A DNA stretch of 62,123 nucleotides. Source: Lachnospiraceae bacterium. GTDB lineage: Bacteria > Bacillota > Clostridia > Lachnospirales > Lachnospiraceae. A program made the translations under genes and the position numbers. Below, piece by piece: positions 14,680 to 22,119 of the stretch (positions are counted from its first letter, which is position 1; every line of letters starts with the position of its first letter). Location of the stretch: NCBI GenBank assembly GCA_017509985.1, contig JAFWOE010000039.1, positions 1 to 62,123 on the forward strand. The letters run 5' to 3'. Under the pieces are notes generated by a model. That model made no database searches and was not told the DNA's origin. It saw nothing but the letters and a program-made list of their open reading frames with translations.

Positions 14680-15837
14680 TCACATCTTATAGTTTGCCAT
14701 TATATATTTTGCGGTCCACATGAAATCGTCGACCGGCTTGTAAACGTCATACAGGTCATCCGCGATTTCGGTAATAATATTGAGGATCTCCAGGTTTTCT
14801 TTGTATTCTTCCGGAATCTTTTCCTCACCGAGGTAGGCGCCCAGGATGTTTCCAGCTACAGCACCGGTGGAGTCGGAGTCTCCATCGTGATTGACTGCTG
14901 CAATCAGACATTTTTTAAAGTCATCCTGATACCGTACGGCGCAGAATACGGCAATAGCCAGCGTTTCTTCCGCGACCCAGCCTTCCCCGAGTTCGGTGAT
15001 CACGGAAAGATCGTCTTTGTCCGAATGAGCCAGGTCGATCGACCTTTTTATCAGAGCGTACAGCTCCTCCGTATATTCCGGGGCTGTTCCCTTGAATCCT
15101 TCTTTAAATACTTCCAGGGAATCCAGAATGATCGGCTCCAAGCCGTTTTCCGGGATAGAAGCAAGCTCCGGTGTTTCCTGACGCGAAGGGATCTGGTATT
15201 TATTTGTATCCCCGTAAGCGATCGTGCTGATGATCCTGGTAAGGAGGGCACAGGGCAGCCAGCCGAGCGGATGGCCGTGGGTCAGCGCACCGGATTCCGC
15301 CCCGAGGCGGTCGATCTCTTCCGCGAATAATTTCGGACCGGGCTCAAAGAAAAGCCCGACCGGGGCGACTCTCATGACGCCCCCGCAGCCTTTGCTGTCG
15401 TTGACAGGTGCTTCGAGAGAGCCTTTTTCTCCGGAAGACAGGACGGACATACAGGTGCGGCCCGGGTGGCGTGGATTGTTCAGCGCGGGAACGCGGTAAA
15501 GCCAGGTGCTGCCGAAGACGGTTTCATCGGCCTCCACGCCCTCGCCGGACTGGGCGTTATACCAGTCTTTGTAAGCGCGCCAGATGTGTTCCGGATAGCC
15601 CAGAGCGACGTTCATTGCCCGGCCGGTAAGAAGTCCGGCCGCGGTGAAAAGCGCCATCTGGGTATCGTCGGAAATATGAGCGGTCCCGTCCGCAGCATCC
15701 AACTCGAATTCCGTGATACCGCTGCTGCCGTACTGTGAAAAGATCTGATCTGTTTCGGTAAATTCCACCGCGTAGCCGAGAGCGTCGCCTGCGGCGCCGC
15801 CGATCATGCATCCGCGGAAGGTACTTCTGCTTTTCAT
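14680..15837 (-). CDS. ADP-ribosylglycohydrolase family protein
   Basis: A 385-residue protein of the DraG/ARH fold. RSTFRGCMIGGAAGDALGYAVEF is the family N-terminus, ISDDTQMALFTA carries the first metal-binding DDT, and VNHDGDSDSTGAVAGNILGA the C-terminal DxDST of the two-magnesium site. The family removes ADP-ribose from proteins or nucleic acids (DraG reactivates nitrogenase reductase; ARH hydrolyses ADP-ribosyl-arginine). The start is ATG 15837 (minus strand), preceded by GGAGAAC at normal distance; the upstream in-frame TTG would overlap that site. No ADP-ribosyltransferase partner is in the window. Confidence 0.85.
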   Translation of the reverse strand: MKSRSTFRGCMIGGAAGDALGYAVEFTETDQIFSQYGSSGITEFELDAADGTAHISDDTQMALFTAAGLLTGRAMNVALGYPEHIWRAYKDWYNAQSGEGVEADETVFGSTWLYRVPALNNPRHPGRTCMSVLSSGEKGSLEAPVNDSKGCGGVMRVAPVGLFFEPGPKLFAEEIDRLGAESGALTHGHPLGWLPCALLTRIISTIAYGDTNKYQIPSRQETPELASIPENGLEPIILDSLEVFKEGFKGTAPEYTEELYALIKRSIDLAHSDKDDLSVITELGEGWVAEETLAIAVFCAVRYQDDFKKCLIAAVNHDGDSDSTGAVAGNILGAYLGEEKIPEEYKENLEILNIITEIADDLYDVYKPVDDFMWTAKYIMANYKM

Positions 15838-15988
15838 AATGTTCTCCAATCGTTTTCCGAAAGGGCTGCCTGTACGGCCCTTGGTTTGTGCCTGTAAAAC
15901 ACTTTAATTTTATATTATCACTTTGCCGTGCAACATGCTACTGGAGAATCGACGAGGCATATTCTCATGCAGAATCAGTGCATAAAAA

Positions 15989-16011
15989 ACGTCTTCCGCA
16001 GAGGAAGACGT
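15989..16011 (-). terminator. Terminator of the modABC operon
   Basis: ACGTCTTCC and GGAAGACGT make a 9-base-pair stem with a 5-base loop; read on the minus strand it is followed by six T residues. It lies 25 bases past the modC stop. Confidence 0.8.
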
Positions 16012-16036
16012 CAGTGACAGACCGGCAGAGCCGCTG

Positions 16037-17113
16037 TTATTTCAGAAACAGGATGTGTTCCTCATCCAGTTTCAGATAATCCGGCAGTCCTTTTTCCTTG
16101 ATGACGCCGGCAGCCCCGCCTTTCCGGACGAACCAGCTGATTTTTTCGGGATTGCCAGGCTGTACTTTGCCCTGGGGCCGGAAATAGTAATTGATCTCAA
16201 AAGGCAGGTTGGCCGTGTCGGAGAGCTCGGCTTTTATGCTGTTTTCGGGCGGCGTTTCTCCTTCCGATAACCAGACCGGGTCAAAATAGTGAGCACGGTA
16301 GCCGATACAGGTCGTTCCTTCCGGTATGGATTTCTTAAGATGAAGGGTCGTTCCCCAGTCAAGAAGTTCACAGGTGTGCTCATCGATGATCCTGATATCC
16401 GAAAAGTTCTTGCAGCCTGTAAGAACGGCAGTATTTTTCTGGTCGGGATCGTGGAAGAGCTCCTTTGTCCCCCCGTGAGACAGTATCTTTCCGTGATCCA
16501 TTATGAGCAGTTCACTGCAGAAACGATAGATCTCGTCACGGTTGTGGGAAACCAGGATGACGGTGCCGTCAAAATCCGAAAGCATGTCCGAAAGCTGCTG
16601 CTGAAGCTGATCTTTTAAGTAGGAATCCATCGCAGAGAAGGGTTCGTCAAGCAGGATCATTTCCGGTTCGTAGGCCATCAGCCTGGCAATCGCCACACGC
16701 TGCTGCTGACCGCCGGAGAGAGAACGCGGCAGCTGTGTTTCGAGTCCTTCCAGATGAAAACGGGTGATCATTTCCGAAACACGTTTGGCTTTTTCTTCTT
16801 TGCTGCCGTGAAGTCCGGAAGCAATATTCTGGACGACAGTCATGGTCGGAAAGAGGGCATAGTTCTGGAACAGATATCCGATACGCCGCTTCTGCGGGGC
16901 AATATTCAGCTTTTTATCACTGTTGAAGAATTCTTTACCGCCGATATTGATAAGACCGCTGTCCGGAGCGATGATCCCGGCTATGGCTTTTAAGGTCATG
17001 CTTTTTCCGCAGCCGGATGCGCCGAGGATCCCTATGCGCTTATCGCTGCTCTCAAGATCGATATCCAGATCGAAGTTGTTCAGTTTCTTTTTGATCTTAA
17101 TGTTTATATCCAT
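16037..17113 (-). CDS. modC: Molybdate ABC transporter ATP-binding protein
   Basis: A 358-residue ABC ATPase. Walker A is GASGCGKSMTLKAIAGI, the Q-loop region reads RIGYLFQNYALFPTMTV, the signature is LSGGQQQRVAIARLM, and Walker B is EMILLDEPFSAMD with the H-loop in VILVSHNRDE. A C-terminal part of about 130 residues resembles the regulatory end of ModC/sulfate-type ATPases (SIPEGTTCIGYRAHYFDP). It energises molybdate uptake through ModB. The start is ATG 17113, with GGAG seven bases upstream; the reading frame continues upstream without a site. It is 71 bases after modB on the same strand, last gene of the operon. Confidence 0.88.
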   Translation of the reverse strand: MDINIKIKKKLNNFDLDIDLESSDKRIGILGASGCGKSMTLKAIAGIIAPDSGLINIGGKEFFNSDKKLNIAPQKRRIGYLFQNYALFPTMTVVQNIASGLHGSKEEKAKRVSEMITRFHLEGLETQLPRSLSGGQQQRVAIARLMAYEPEMILLDEPFSAMDSYLKDQLQQQLSDMLSDFDGTVILVSHNRDEIYRFCSELLIMDHGKILSHGGTKELFHDPDQKNTAVLTGCKNFSDIRIIDEHTCELLDWGTTLHLKKSIPEGTTCIGYRAHYFDPVWLSEGETPPENSIKAELSDTANLPFEINYYFRPQGKVQPGNPEKISWFVRKGGAAGVIKEKGLPDYLKLDEEHILFLK

Positions 17114-17184
17114 TACATGCTCCAGTTTGCTGCTTTGGTACAGTATATCCGTTGTCCGGTCCGGCTGATAAGACAAATGGCATA

Positions 17185-17889
17185 TTACCAGCGTTCAACA
17201 TGCTTCATATGCCTGGACGAGATAAGGTTCATCAGGAAGATGATAACGAAGGCGATCAGCATGACGATGATGACCCATATACCGGCTGTCTTATAGTCTC
17301 CGTCCTGTATGACCATGGCGATACGCTGCGATATCGTAGCCGTTTTGCCGGGAATGTTTCCCGCCAGCATGGACGTGGCCCCGTATTCGCCGAGCGCTCT
17401 GGCAAAAGTAAGGATCGTGCCGGAAATAACGCCGGGGCTGGCAGTAGGAAGAACCACCTTCCAGAAAATCTGTGAATCGGGGATGCCGAGGGTCCTTGCG
17501 GCATAGACCAGGTTGATATCGACCTGCTCAAAGGCGGCTCTTGCGTTTCGGTACATCAGGGGGAAGGCAATGACCGTGGCGGCGATGACGCAGCCGAGCC
17601 AGGACTGGACGACCTTGATATCAAAGGTATTGTACAGGAACATACCCAGGGGACGTCTTTTACTGAAGAGCAGCAGAAGGAAAAAACCTGCGACTGTCGG
17701 AGGCAGTACCATCGGAAGAGTGAGGATCCCGTCCAGGACAGACTTTGTGCCGGGGCTCCGCTTAATGACTTTGCGGGCGGCAAAGATCCCGAGAAAGAAG
17801 GATATTACAGTCGCGACGACGCCTGTCTTTAATGAAATGAACAGGGGACTCCAGTCGAGACCTTTCAGTATATCGATGATTTCGCTCAT
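17185..17889 (-). CDS. modB: Molybdate ABC transporter permease
   Basis: A 234-residue membrane protein with about six hydrophobic helices and the permease EAA-type loop EYGATSMLAGNIPGKTATISQRI that contacts the ATPase. The N-terminal WSPLFISLKTGVVATVISFFLGIFAAR and the LTLPMVLPPTVAGFFLLLLF segment are those of ModB. It carries molybdate (or tungstate) across the membrane with ModA and ModC. The start is ATG 17889 because GGAGG stands just before it on the minus strand; an in-frame start further upstream (17979) has no such site. Order on the strand is modA, modB, modC. Confidence 0.88.
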   Translation of the reverse strand: MSEIIDILKGLDWSPLFISLKTGVVATVISFFLGIFAARKVIKRSPGTKSVLDGILTLPMVLPPTVAGFFLLLLFSKRRPLGMFLYNTFDIKVVQSWLGCVIAATVIAFPLMYRNARAAFEQVDINLVYAARTLGIPDSQIFWKVVLPTASPGVISGTILTFARALGEYGATSMLAGNIPGKTATISQRIAMVIQDGDYKTAGIWVIIVMLIAFVIIFLMNLISSRHMKHVERW

Positions 17890-18046
17890 AAGGACACGCC
17901 TCCGTATCAGATGATCTGGTTCAGGTTTTCTGATATTTGCTGACAGCAGTATGATATATCCTGAGCAGTCAGAATACAACGGGGATCTGCGTTTCCATGA
18001 GGCAGATCCCCGTGAAAGTTCAGGCTTAAGCTGCCTGAAGGACGAT

Positions 18047-19828
18047 TTATTCTACGTCGGTATCGAAGTAATAGCTGTCAAAGACGGTCTTTGCTTCATC
18101 GGATGTTATGAAGGCAAGGAAGTCTGCCGCAGCGGCGGTCTCGGCTTCGTCTGCTTCATCGTTGATGACCATGGAGATCGGGTAAATAACGTTTCCGGTA
18201 AGGTCATAGCCTACAGTCTCGAGAATATCGAGCTTGTCTTCGTAGCCGTAGGTGTCTGAATAGTAAGTCGTTCCGACTTCGCAGGAACCTTCCACAATAG
18301 CAGTCAGAACCTGGCTTACATTGCCCTGTTCGCTGATCTCAACTCCGCCGAGCGCTTCCGATACTTCCTGGGTAGTGTATGCGGAAGGATCGTCGGTCTC
18401 TGCAAGGATTCCGAGGTTCATAAGTGCAGTACGTGTATATTTGCCGACCGGTACGCTTCCGTCCGCAAGGGCGATGCTGGATGCATTGCCGATATCCGCA
18501 AGACCGGTTACAGCCGTGCCGCTGTCTTTAAGGGTTACGACGACGACCTGGTTGTTGACAACGTTCGAACGGGTGCCTTCTATAAGAAGTCCGTCGTCTT
18601 CAAGGGTGTTCATTTGCTTCTGTGCGGCGGAGAAGAAGATATCGCAGGCATAGCCTTCCTGGATCTGTGTAAGAAGCTTTCCGGAGCTGTCCGCATTGTA
18701 AGTGATCTTGATTTCGGGATGGATCTCATTGTATTTTGCAGCGAGGTCGGTCATCACGGTGTTCAGGCTGGCAGCGATGAACACCTGGATCTCTGCGGGC
18801 TCAAGAGCTGCTGCGGATGCGGAAGCAGCGCTGCCGGAATCCAGATCGGTATCGAAATAATAGCTGTCGAAGATTTCCTTTGCTTCGTCAGACGTTACGA
18901 ACGCAAGGAAGTCTGCGGCTGCAGCGGTCTCGGCCTCAGTTGCTTCATCGTTTACGACCATGGAGATCGGATAAATAACGTTTCCGGTAAGATCATAGCT
19001 TACGGTCTCGAGAATATCGAGTTTGTCTTCAAATCCGTATGTGTCGGAATAGTAGGTCGTTCCGACTTCGCAGGAGCCTTCCACAACAGCGGTCAGAACC
19101 TGGCTCACGTTGCCCTGTTCGCTGATCTCAACTCCGCCGAGCGCTTCCGAGACTTCCTGGGTTGTGTACGCGGAGGGATCATCGGTCTCCGCAAGGATTC
19201 CGAGGTTCATAAGGGCGGTACGGGTATATCTGCCGACCGGAACGCTTCCGTCCGCGAGGGCGATGCTGGATGCCTGGCTGATATTCTCAAGGCCGGTAAC
19301 AGCCGTGCCGCTGTCCTTAAGTGTCACGACGACGACCTGGTTGTTGACAACGTCGGAACGTGTTCCTTCCACGAGAAGTCCGTCTTCTTCAAGGGTATTC
19401 ATCTGCTTCTGTGCGGCAGAGAAGAAGATATCACAGGCATAGCCTTCCTGGATCTGTGTAAGAAGCTTTCCGGAGCTGTCTGCATTGTAGGTGATCGTCA
19501 CTTCCGGGTGCTTTTCGTTGTACTTTGCTGCGATGTCCGTCATGACGTTTTTCAGACTTGCTGCGATGAATACCTGGATCTCGACGGGTTCGGCAGCTGC
19601 TTCGGATTTTATTTCCGATGCAGCTTCTTTGACTTCGGATTTTGCTTCAGATACCGCTGCAGCGGCCTCGGATTTGGCTTCGGATACCTCAGCGGCTGCC
19701 GTGGATGCTGCTTCTGAGACCGCAGATTTTGCAGCAGATTCCGCAGTTGATGCCGGCGGTCCGGCGCAGGCCGTGAGCGCCAATATCATCACGGCGGCTG
19801 TGAGCAGAGCAATGAGTTTCTTCTTCAT
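18047..19828 (-). CDS. modA: Molybdate-binding lipoprotein with two tandem ModA domains
   Basis: A 593-residue protein, about twice the usual 250-280. Residues 1-21 are a lipoprotein signal (LLTAAVMILALTAC, lipobox LTAC). Residues 22-81 form an Ala/Ser/Glu/Lys-rich spacer of SEAKSEA-like repeats. Domain 1 (about 83-329) and domain 2 (346-593) both start EIQVFIAASL and share TYNADSSGKLLTQIQEGYAC, DIFFSAAQKQMNTLE, NNQVVVVTLKDSGTAVTGL, SVPVG and GNVSQVLTA; they are joined by the linker LDSGSAASASAAA. Each has the ModA layout, so one molecule may hold two oxyanions. The copies differ throughout at base level, so it is a real old duplication and not an assembly repeat. It is the first gene of modABC. 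Confidence 0.85.
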   Translation of the reverse strand: MKKKLIALLTAAVMILALTACAGPPASTAESAAKSAVSEAASTAAAEVSEAKSEAAAAVSEAKSEVKEAASEIKSEAAAEPVEIQVFIAASLKNVMTDIAAKYNEKHPEVTITYNADSSGKLLTQIQEGYACDIFFSAAQKQMNTLEEDGLLVEGTRSDVVNNQVVVVTLKDSGTAVTGLENISQASSIALADGSVPVGRYTRTALMNLGILAETDDPSAYTTQEVSEALGGVEISEQGNVSQVLTAVVEGSCEVGTTYYSDTYGFEDKLDILETVSYDLTGNVIYPISMVVNDEATEAETAAAADFLAFVTSDEAKEIFDSYYFDTDLDSGSAASASAAALEPAEIQVFIAASLNTVMTDLAAKYNEIHPEIKITYNADSSGKLLTQIQEGYACDIFFSAAQKQMNTLEDDGLLIEGTRSNVVNNQVVVVTLKDSGTAVTGLADIGNASSIALADGSVPVGKYTRTALMNLGILAETDDPSAYTTQEVSEALGGVEISEQGNVSQVLTAIVEGSCEVGTTYYSDTYGYEDKLDILETVGYDLTGNVIYPISMVINDEADEAETAAAADFLAFITSDEAKTVFDSYYFDTDVE

Positions 19829-19879
19829 TTTTCTTTTCCTCCTGAAAATGTTGAATTGTTTTTTTCAGAGACGGAACGC

Positions 19880-19911
19880 AAAAAAACGACCGCCCCTGCC
19901 TGAGGGACGGC
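19880..19911 (-). terminator. Intrinsic terminator within the modA leader
   Basis: On the minus strand GCCGTCCCT pairs with AGGGGCGGT (9 bp with two wobbles), loop CAGGC, followed by CG and seven T residues. It is placed between the folded leader and the modA ribosome site, 50 bases before the start codon, with no minus-strand gene upstream, so it is an attenuator. Confidence 0.75.
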
Positions 19912-19923
19912 TGTGATCACATC

Positions 19924-19943
19924 ATATTACTGTACAATAATAT
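19924..19943. promoter_or_regulatory. Near-perfect palindrome in the modA leader
   Basis: ATATTANTGTACANTAATAT: 18 of 20 positions are symmetrical about TGTACA. It could be a protein-binding operator with a secondary promoter, or an RNA hairpin taking part in antitermination; it lies just upstream of the terminator at 19880-19911. Confidence 0.4.
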
Positions 19944-19988
19944 ATCAGATAAAATGTGAAAATGCTGTTTCCTTCTCAAGCATGGAAA

Positions 19989-20108
19989 GATACACTGTTT
20001 CCGGTGTATCTCTTTGGCAGGAATGACTTCCTGCGCACGGCCTGAAGCTCATAGGTCTTTGCCCTTAGATCCTCAGGCTCGGAAACATTTGCGGATCGCA
20101 CCGCAAAT
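19989..20108 (-). ncRNA. Riboswitch-like leader of modA, Moco/Tuco-type candidate
   Basis: Read on the minus strand: an upstream hairpin (20108-20087, ATTTGCGG/CCGCAAAT), then a closed element from GTTTCC (20086-20081) to GGAAAC (20002-19997). Inside are a GCCTGA/TCAGGC helix (20078-20073 with 20045-20040) with GGGCAAAGACC in its interior, and a GCAGGAA-GTCA-TTCCTGC hairpin (20034-20017), then CCAAAGAGATACACC. This resembles the molybdenum-cofactor riboswitch family, in a fitting place upstream of a molybdate transporter. A competing hairpin GATACAC/GTGTATC (20010-20004 with 19995-19989) would consume the 3' strand of the outer helix, giving an on/off switch before the terminator. Family assignment is from memory of its shape, not a model search. 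Confidence 0.6.
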
Positions 20109-20117
20109 ACATTGTAT

Positions 20118-20146
20118 ATTTTGCCTTTTTACCGATCGTTTGTCAA
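20118..20146 (-). promoter_or_regulatory. Promoter of the modABC leader
   Basis: On the minus strand: TTGACA (20146-20141), 17-base spacer, CAAAAT (20123-20118, four of six consensus). Transcription would begin near 20110, just before the first hairpin of the leader. Confidence 0.5.
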
Positions 20147-20268
20147 GGCTGAATCCGGAACAGAGCCGGGCCGGGCTTCTTTGTATCGGCATCGTTGACA
20201 GCTTTCGGCTTTTGTGCAAAACTGACCGTGTTTATAAGAAATATGATCTCAGAGCCGGGCGGTATTTT

Positions 20269-22068
20269 ATGGATACTAATAAAGATAAAAAGACAACGGG
20301 ATTCGGCTGGAAGATCCTGCTGGCGGTCGCAGCGATCCTGTTTTTTGCGGTACTGGAGCTTGGAAAGCATACGGTTTTGGGATGGGTGCTTACCGCAGCC
20401 CTGATTGCTGCCTTTATCTGTTTTCGAAGCAGGGTACTGCAGGGAAAGAGAAACGCCGTACGGTTTATCGGCTGGCTCGGGCTGATCGCAGTATTTGTAC
20501 TGATCCTGCGGATCTCCTGGCCGCCCGTGCGCCCTGCGCCGGCCGTACCCGGAAAAAGCGCCGGAGTAACCGATATTGTTCATACTAGGCAGGGCGATCT
20601 TACCGGCGTACTGAACGCAGACGGATCGGTAGAAGTATATGCCTGCATCCCTTATGCCAGACCTCCGATTGGAGAACTCCGATGGAAAGAGCCGCAGCCG
20701 GCAGACGGATGGGACGGTGTGCTGGCGGCCGATCATTTTGCCCCGATGTCCATGCAGGTAACAAACCTGCCGATCTATAATTCCCTGACCCGGATCATCG
20801 GATTTCACGATTATAAGATCTCCCTTTCCGACAATTACCGGGAACCGGTCAGCGAGGATTCCCTGTATCTGAATATCTGGAAGCCGGCAGGAGATGTCTC
20901 AGACTGCCCTGTACTGGTTTATGTGCACGGCGGATCCCTTCAGACCGGCCAGCCATGGTACCGTGACTACAGCGGGGAAGGCCTTGCAAAAGAAGGAGTT
21001 ATTGTCGTTAATATGGGCTACCGGCTGGGGGTATTCGGTTTTTTCGCGGATCCGGAGCTTGCAGCGGAGTCACCGAACGGAACTACGGGCAATTACGGCC
21101 TGCTGGATCAGATCCTGGCCCTGCATTGGGTGCAGGATAATATCGAAGCCTTCGGGGGAGATCCGGACAATGTGACACTGGCAGGCGAATCCGCGGGTTC
21201 CGCCTGTGTGTCGGCGCTGTGCACTTCACCGCTCGCCGGAGGGCTGTTCCGCCGGGCAGTGGGGGAGAGCTCTACAGTAACGGCACCGGAACCGGCGCAT
21301 TCCTTCCGTCTTTTAGAGGAAGCGTTCGAAGCGGGAGAGAAGACAAAAGAGCGTTTTAAGGCAGCTTCGGCAGAAGAATTAAGAGCGCTGCCTGCCGAAA
21401 AGATCGTGGGAGAAATGAGCATCCATCATCATATCACCGTGGATGGATATGTCCTTGAGAAAACGCCTTATGAATCCTATGAAAAAGGTATTCACAACGA
21501 AGAAGCCCAGCTGCACGGATACAACCAGGAGGAAGGAGCGCCGTTCATTCTCTTTTCCAATGCCAGCCTGAAGAACTACGAAAAGAAGATCCGGGACGCC
21601 TTTGACGAACCGTATGCTTCACAGATCCTGGCGCTGTACCCTGCAGAAACAAACGAGCAGGCGCGGAGGAACTGGGCAGATATCTATACGGCGGTGCTGT
21701 TCACGTACGGCCACTGGTGGTGGGAACGTCAGGCGCTGGCAAATGACATACCGGTATATGTTTATCATTTCATAAAAGAAAACGGCAGCCTCGGTTCCTG
21801 GCATTCCGGGGAGGAGATCTATCTGTACGGCAACATCCCGGAGGACTCCAAACTGTACGACGACGCCGACCGTGCGCTGAGCAGGGCCATGCTGACCTAT
21901 TACAGGAACTTTATTGCTTCCGGAGATCCGAACGGGGACGGACTGCCGGAATGGAAGAGAAGCGAAACTCCGGGGAAAGTGATGGAGTTTGGGAATACTG
22001 TCCGGGAAGCGGAAGCTCCCTATCAGGAACTGTATAAGATCCTGGACGCACAGTTCGGGGCCGGCTGA
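20269..22068 (+). CDS. Type-B carboxylesterase with N-terminal membrane anchor
   Basis: A 599-residue protein. The first about 90 residues hold three hydrophobic helices (ILLAVAAILFFAVLEL, VLGWVLTAALIAAFICF, WLGLIAVFVLILRISW). Then comes a type-B carboxylesterase (alpha/beta hydrolase): IPYARPPIGELRWKEPQPADGW, EDSLYLNIW, the oxyanion loop VYVHGGS, the nucleophile elbow AGESAGSACVSAL, and GHWWWERQ with a late HSGE region. The catalytic serine is in GESAGS. The substrate is an ester or carbamate outside the cell membrane. ATG 20269 is chosen because it begins the recognisable protein; the frame runs back into the modA leader. It is divergent from modABC. Confidence 0.82.
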   Translation: MDTNKDKKTTGFGWKILLAVAAILFFAVLELGKHTVLGWVLTAALIAAFICFRSRVLQGKRNAVRFIGWLGLIAVFVLILRISWPPVRPAPAVPGKSAGVTDIVHTRQGDLTGVLNADGSVEVYACIPYARPPIGELRWKEPQPADGWDGVLAADHFAPMSMQVTNLPIYNSLTRIIGFHDYKISLSDNYREPVSEDSLYLNIWKPAGDVSDCPVLVYVHGGSLQTGQPWYRDYSGEGLAKEGVIVVNMGYRLGVFGFFADPELAAESPNGTTGNYGLLDQILALHWVQDNIEAFGGDPDNVTLAGESAGSACVSALCTSPLAGGLFRRAVGESSTVTAPEPAHSFRLLEEAFEAGEKTKERFKAASAEELRALPAEKIVGEMSIHHHITVDGYVLEKTPYESYEKGIHNEEAQLHGYNQEEGAPFILFSNASLKNYEKKIRDAFDEPYASQILALYPAETNEQARRNWADIYTAVLFTYGHWWWERQALANDIPVYVYHFIKENGSLGSWHSGEEIYLYGNIPEDSKLYDDADRALSRAMLTYYRNFIASGDPNGDGLPEWKRSETPGKVMEFGNTVREAEAPYQELYKILDAQFGAG

Positions 22069-22083
22069 TCCGTATTTCCGTGT

Positions 22084-22112
22084 TTGCTCTTAGTATTGTG
22101 GTTTGCTATAAT
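22084..22112 (+). promoter_or_regulatory. Promoter positioned for a leaderless transcript
   Basis: TTGCTC (22084-22089), 17 bases, TATAAT (22107-22112). The next ATG is at 22120, about 7 bases after the -10 box, where transcription would begin, and no ribosome site is present. Confidence 0.5.
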
Positions 22113-22119
22113 ACATACT

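Noticed and set aside
18614-19717. 367-codon plus-strand frame opposite modA, with an internal repeat
   Set aside because: Its repeat is only the mirror of the two ModA domains on the other strand; no ribosome site or family match.
18047-19828. The ModA repeat as an assembly duplication
   Set aside because: The two halves differ at many bases, including silent ones, and are joined by a unique linker, so they are not a copied sequencing read.
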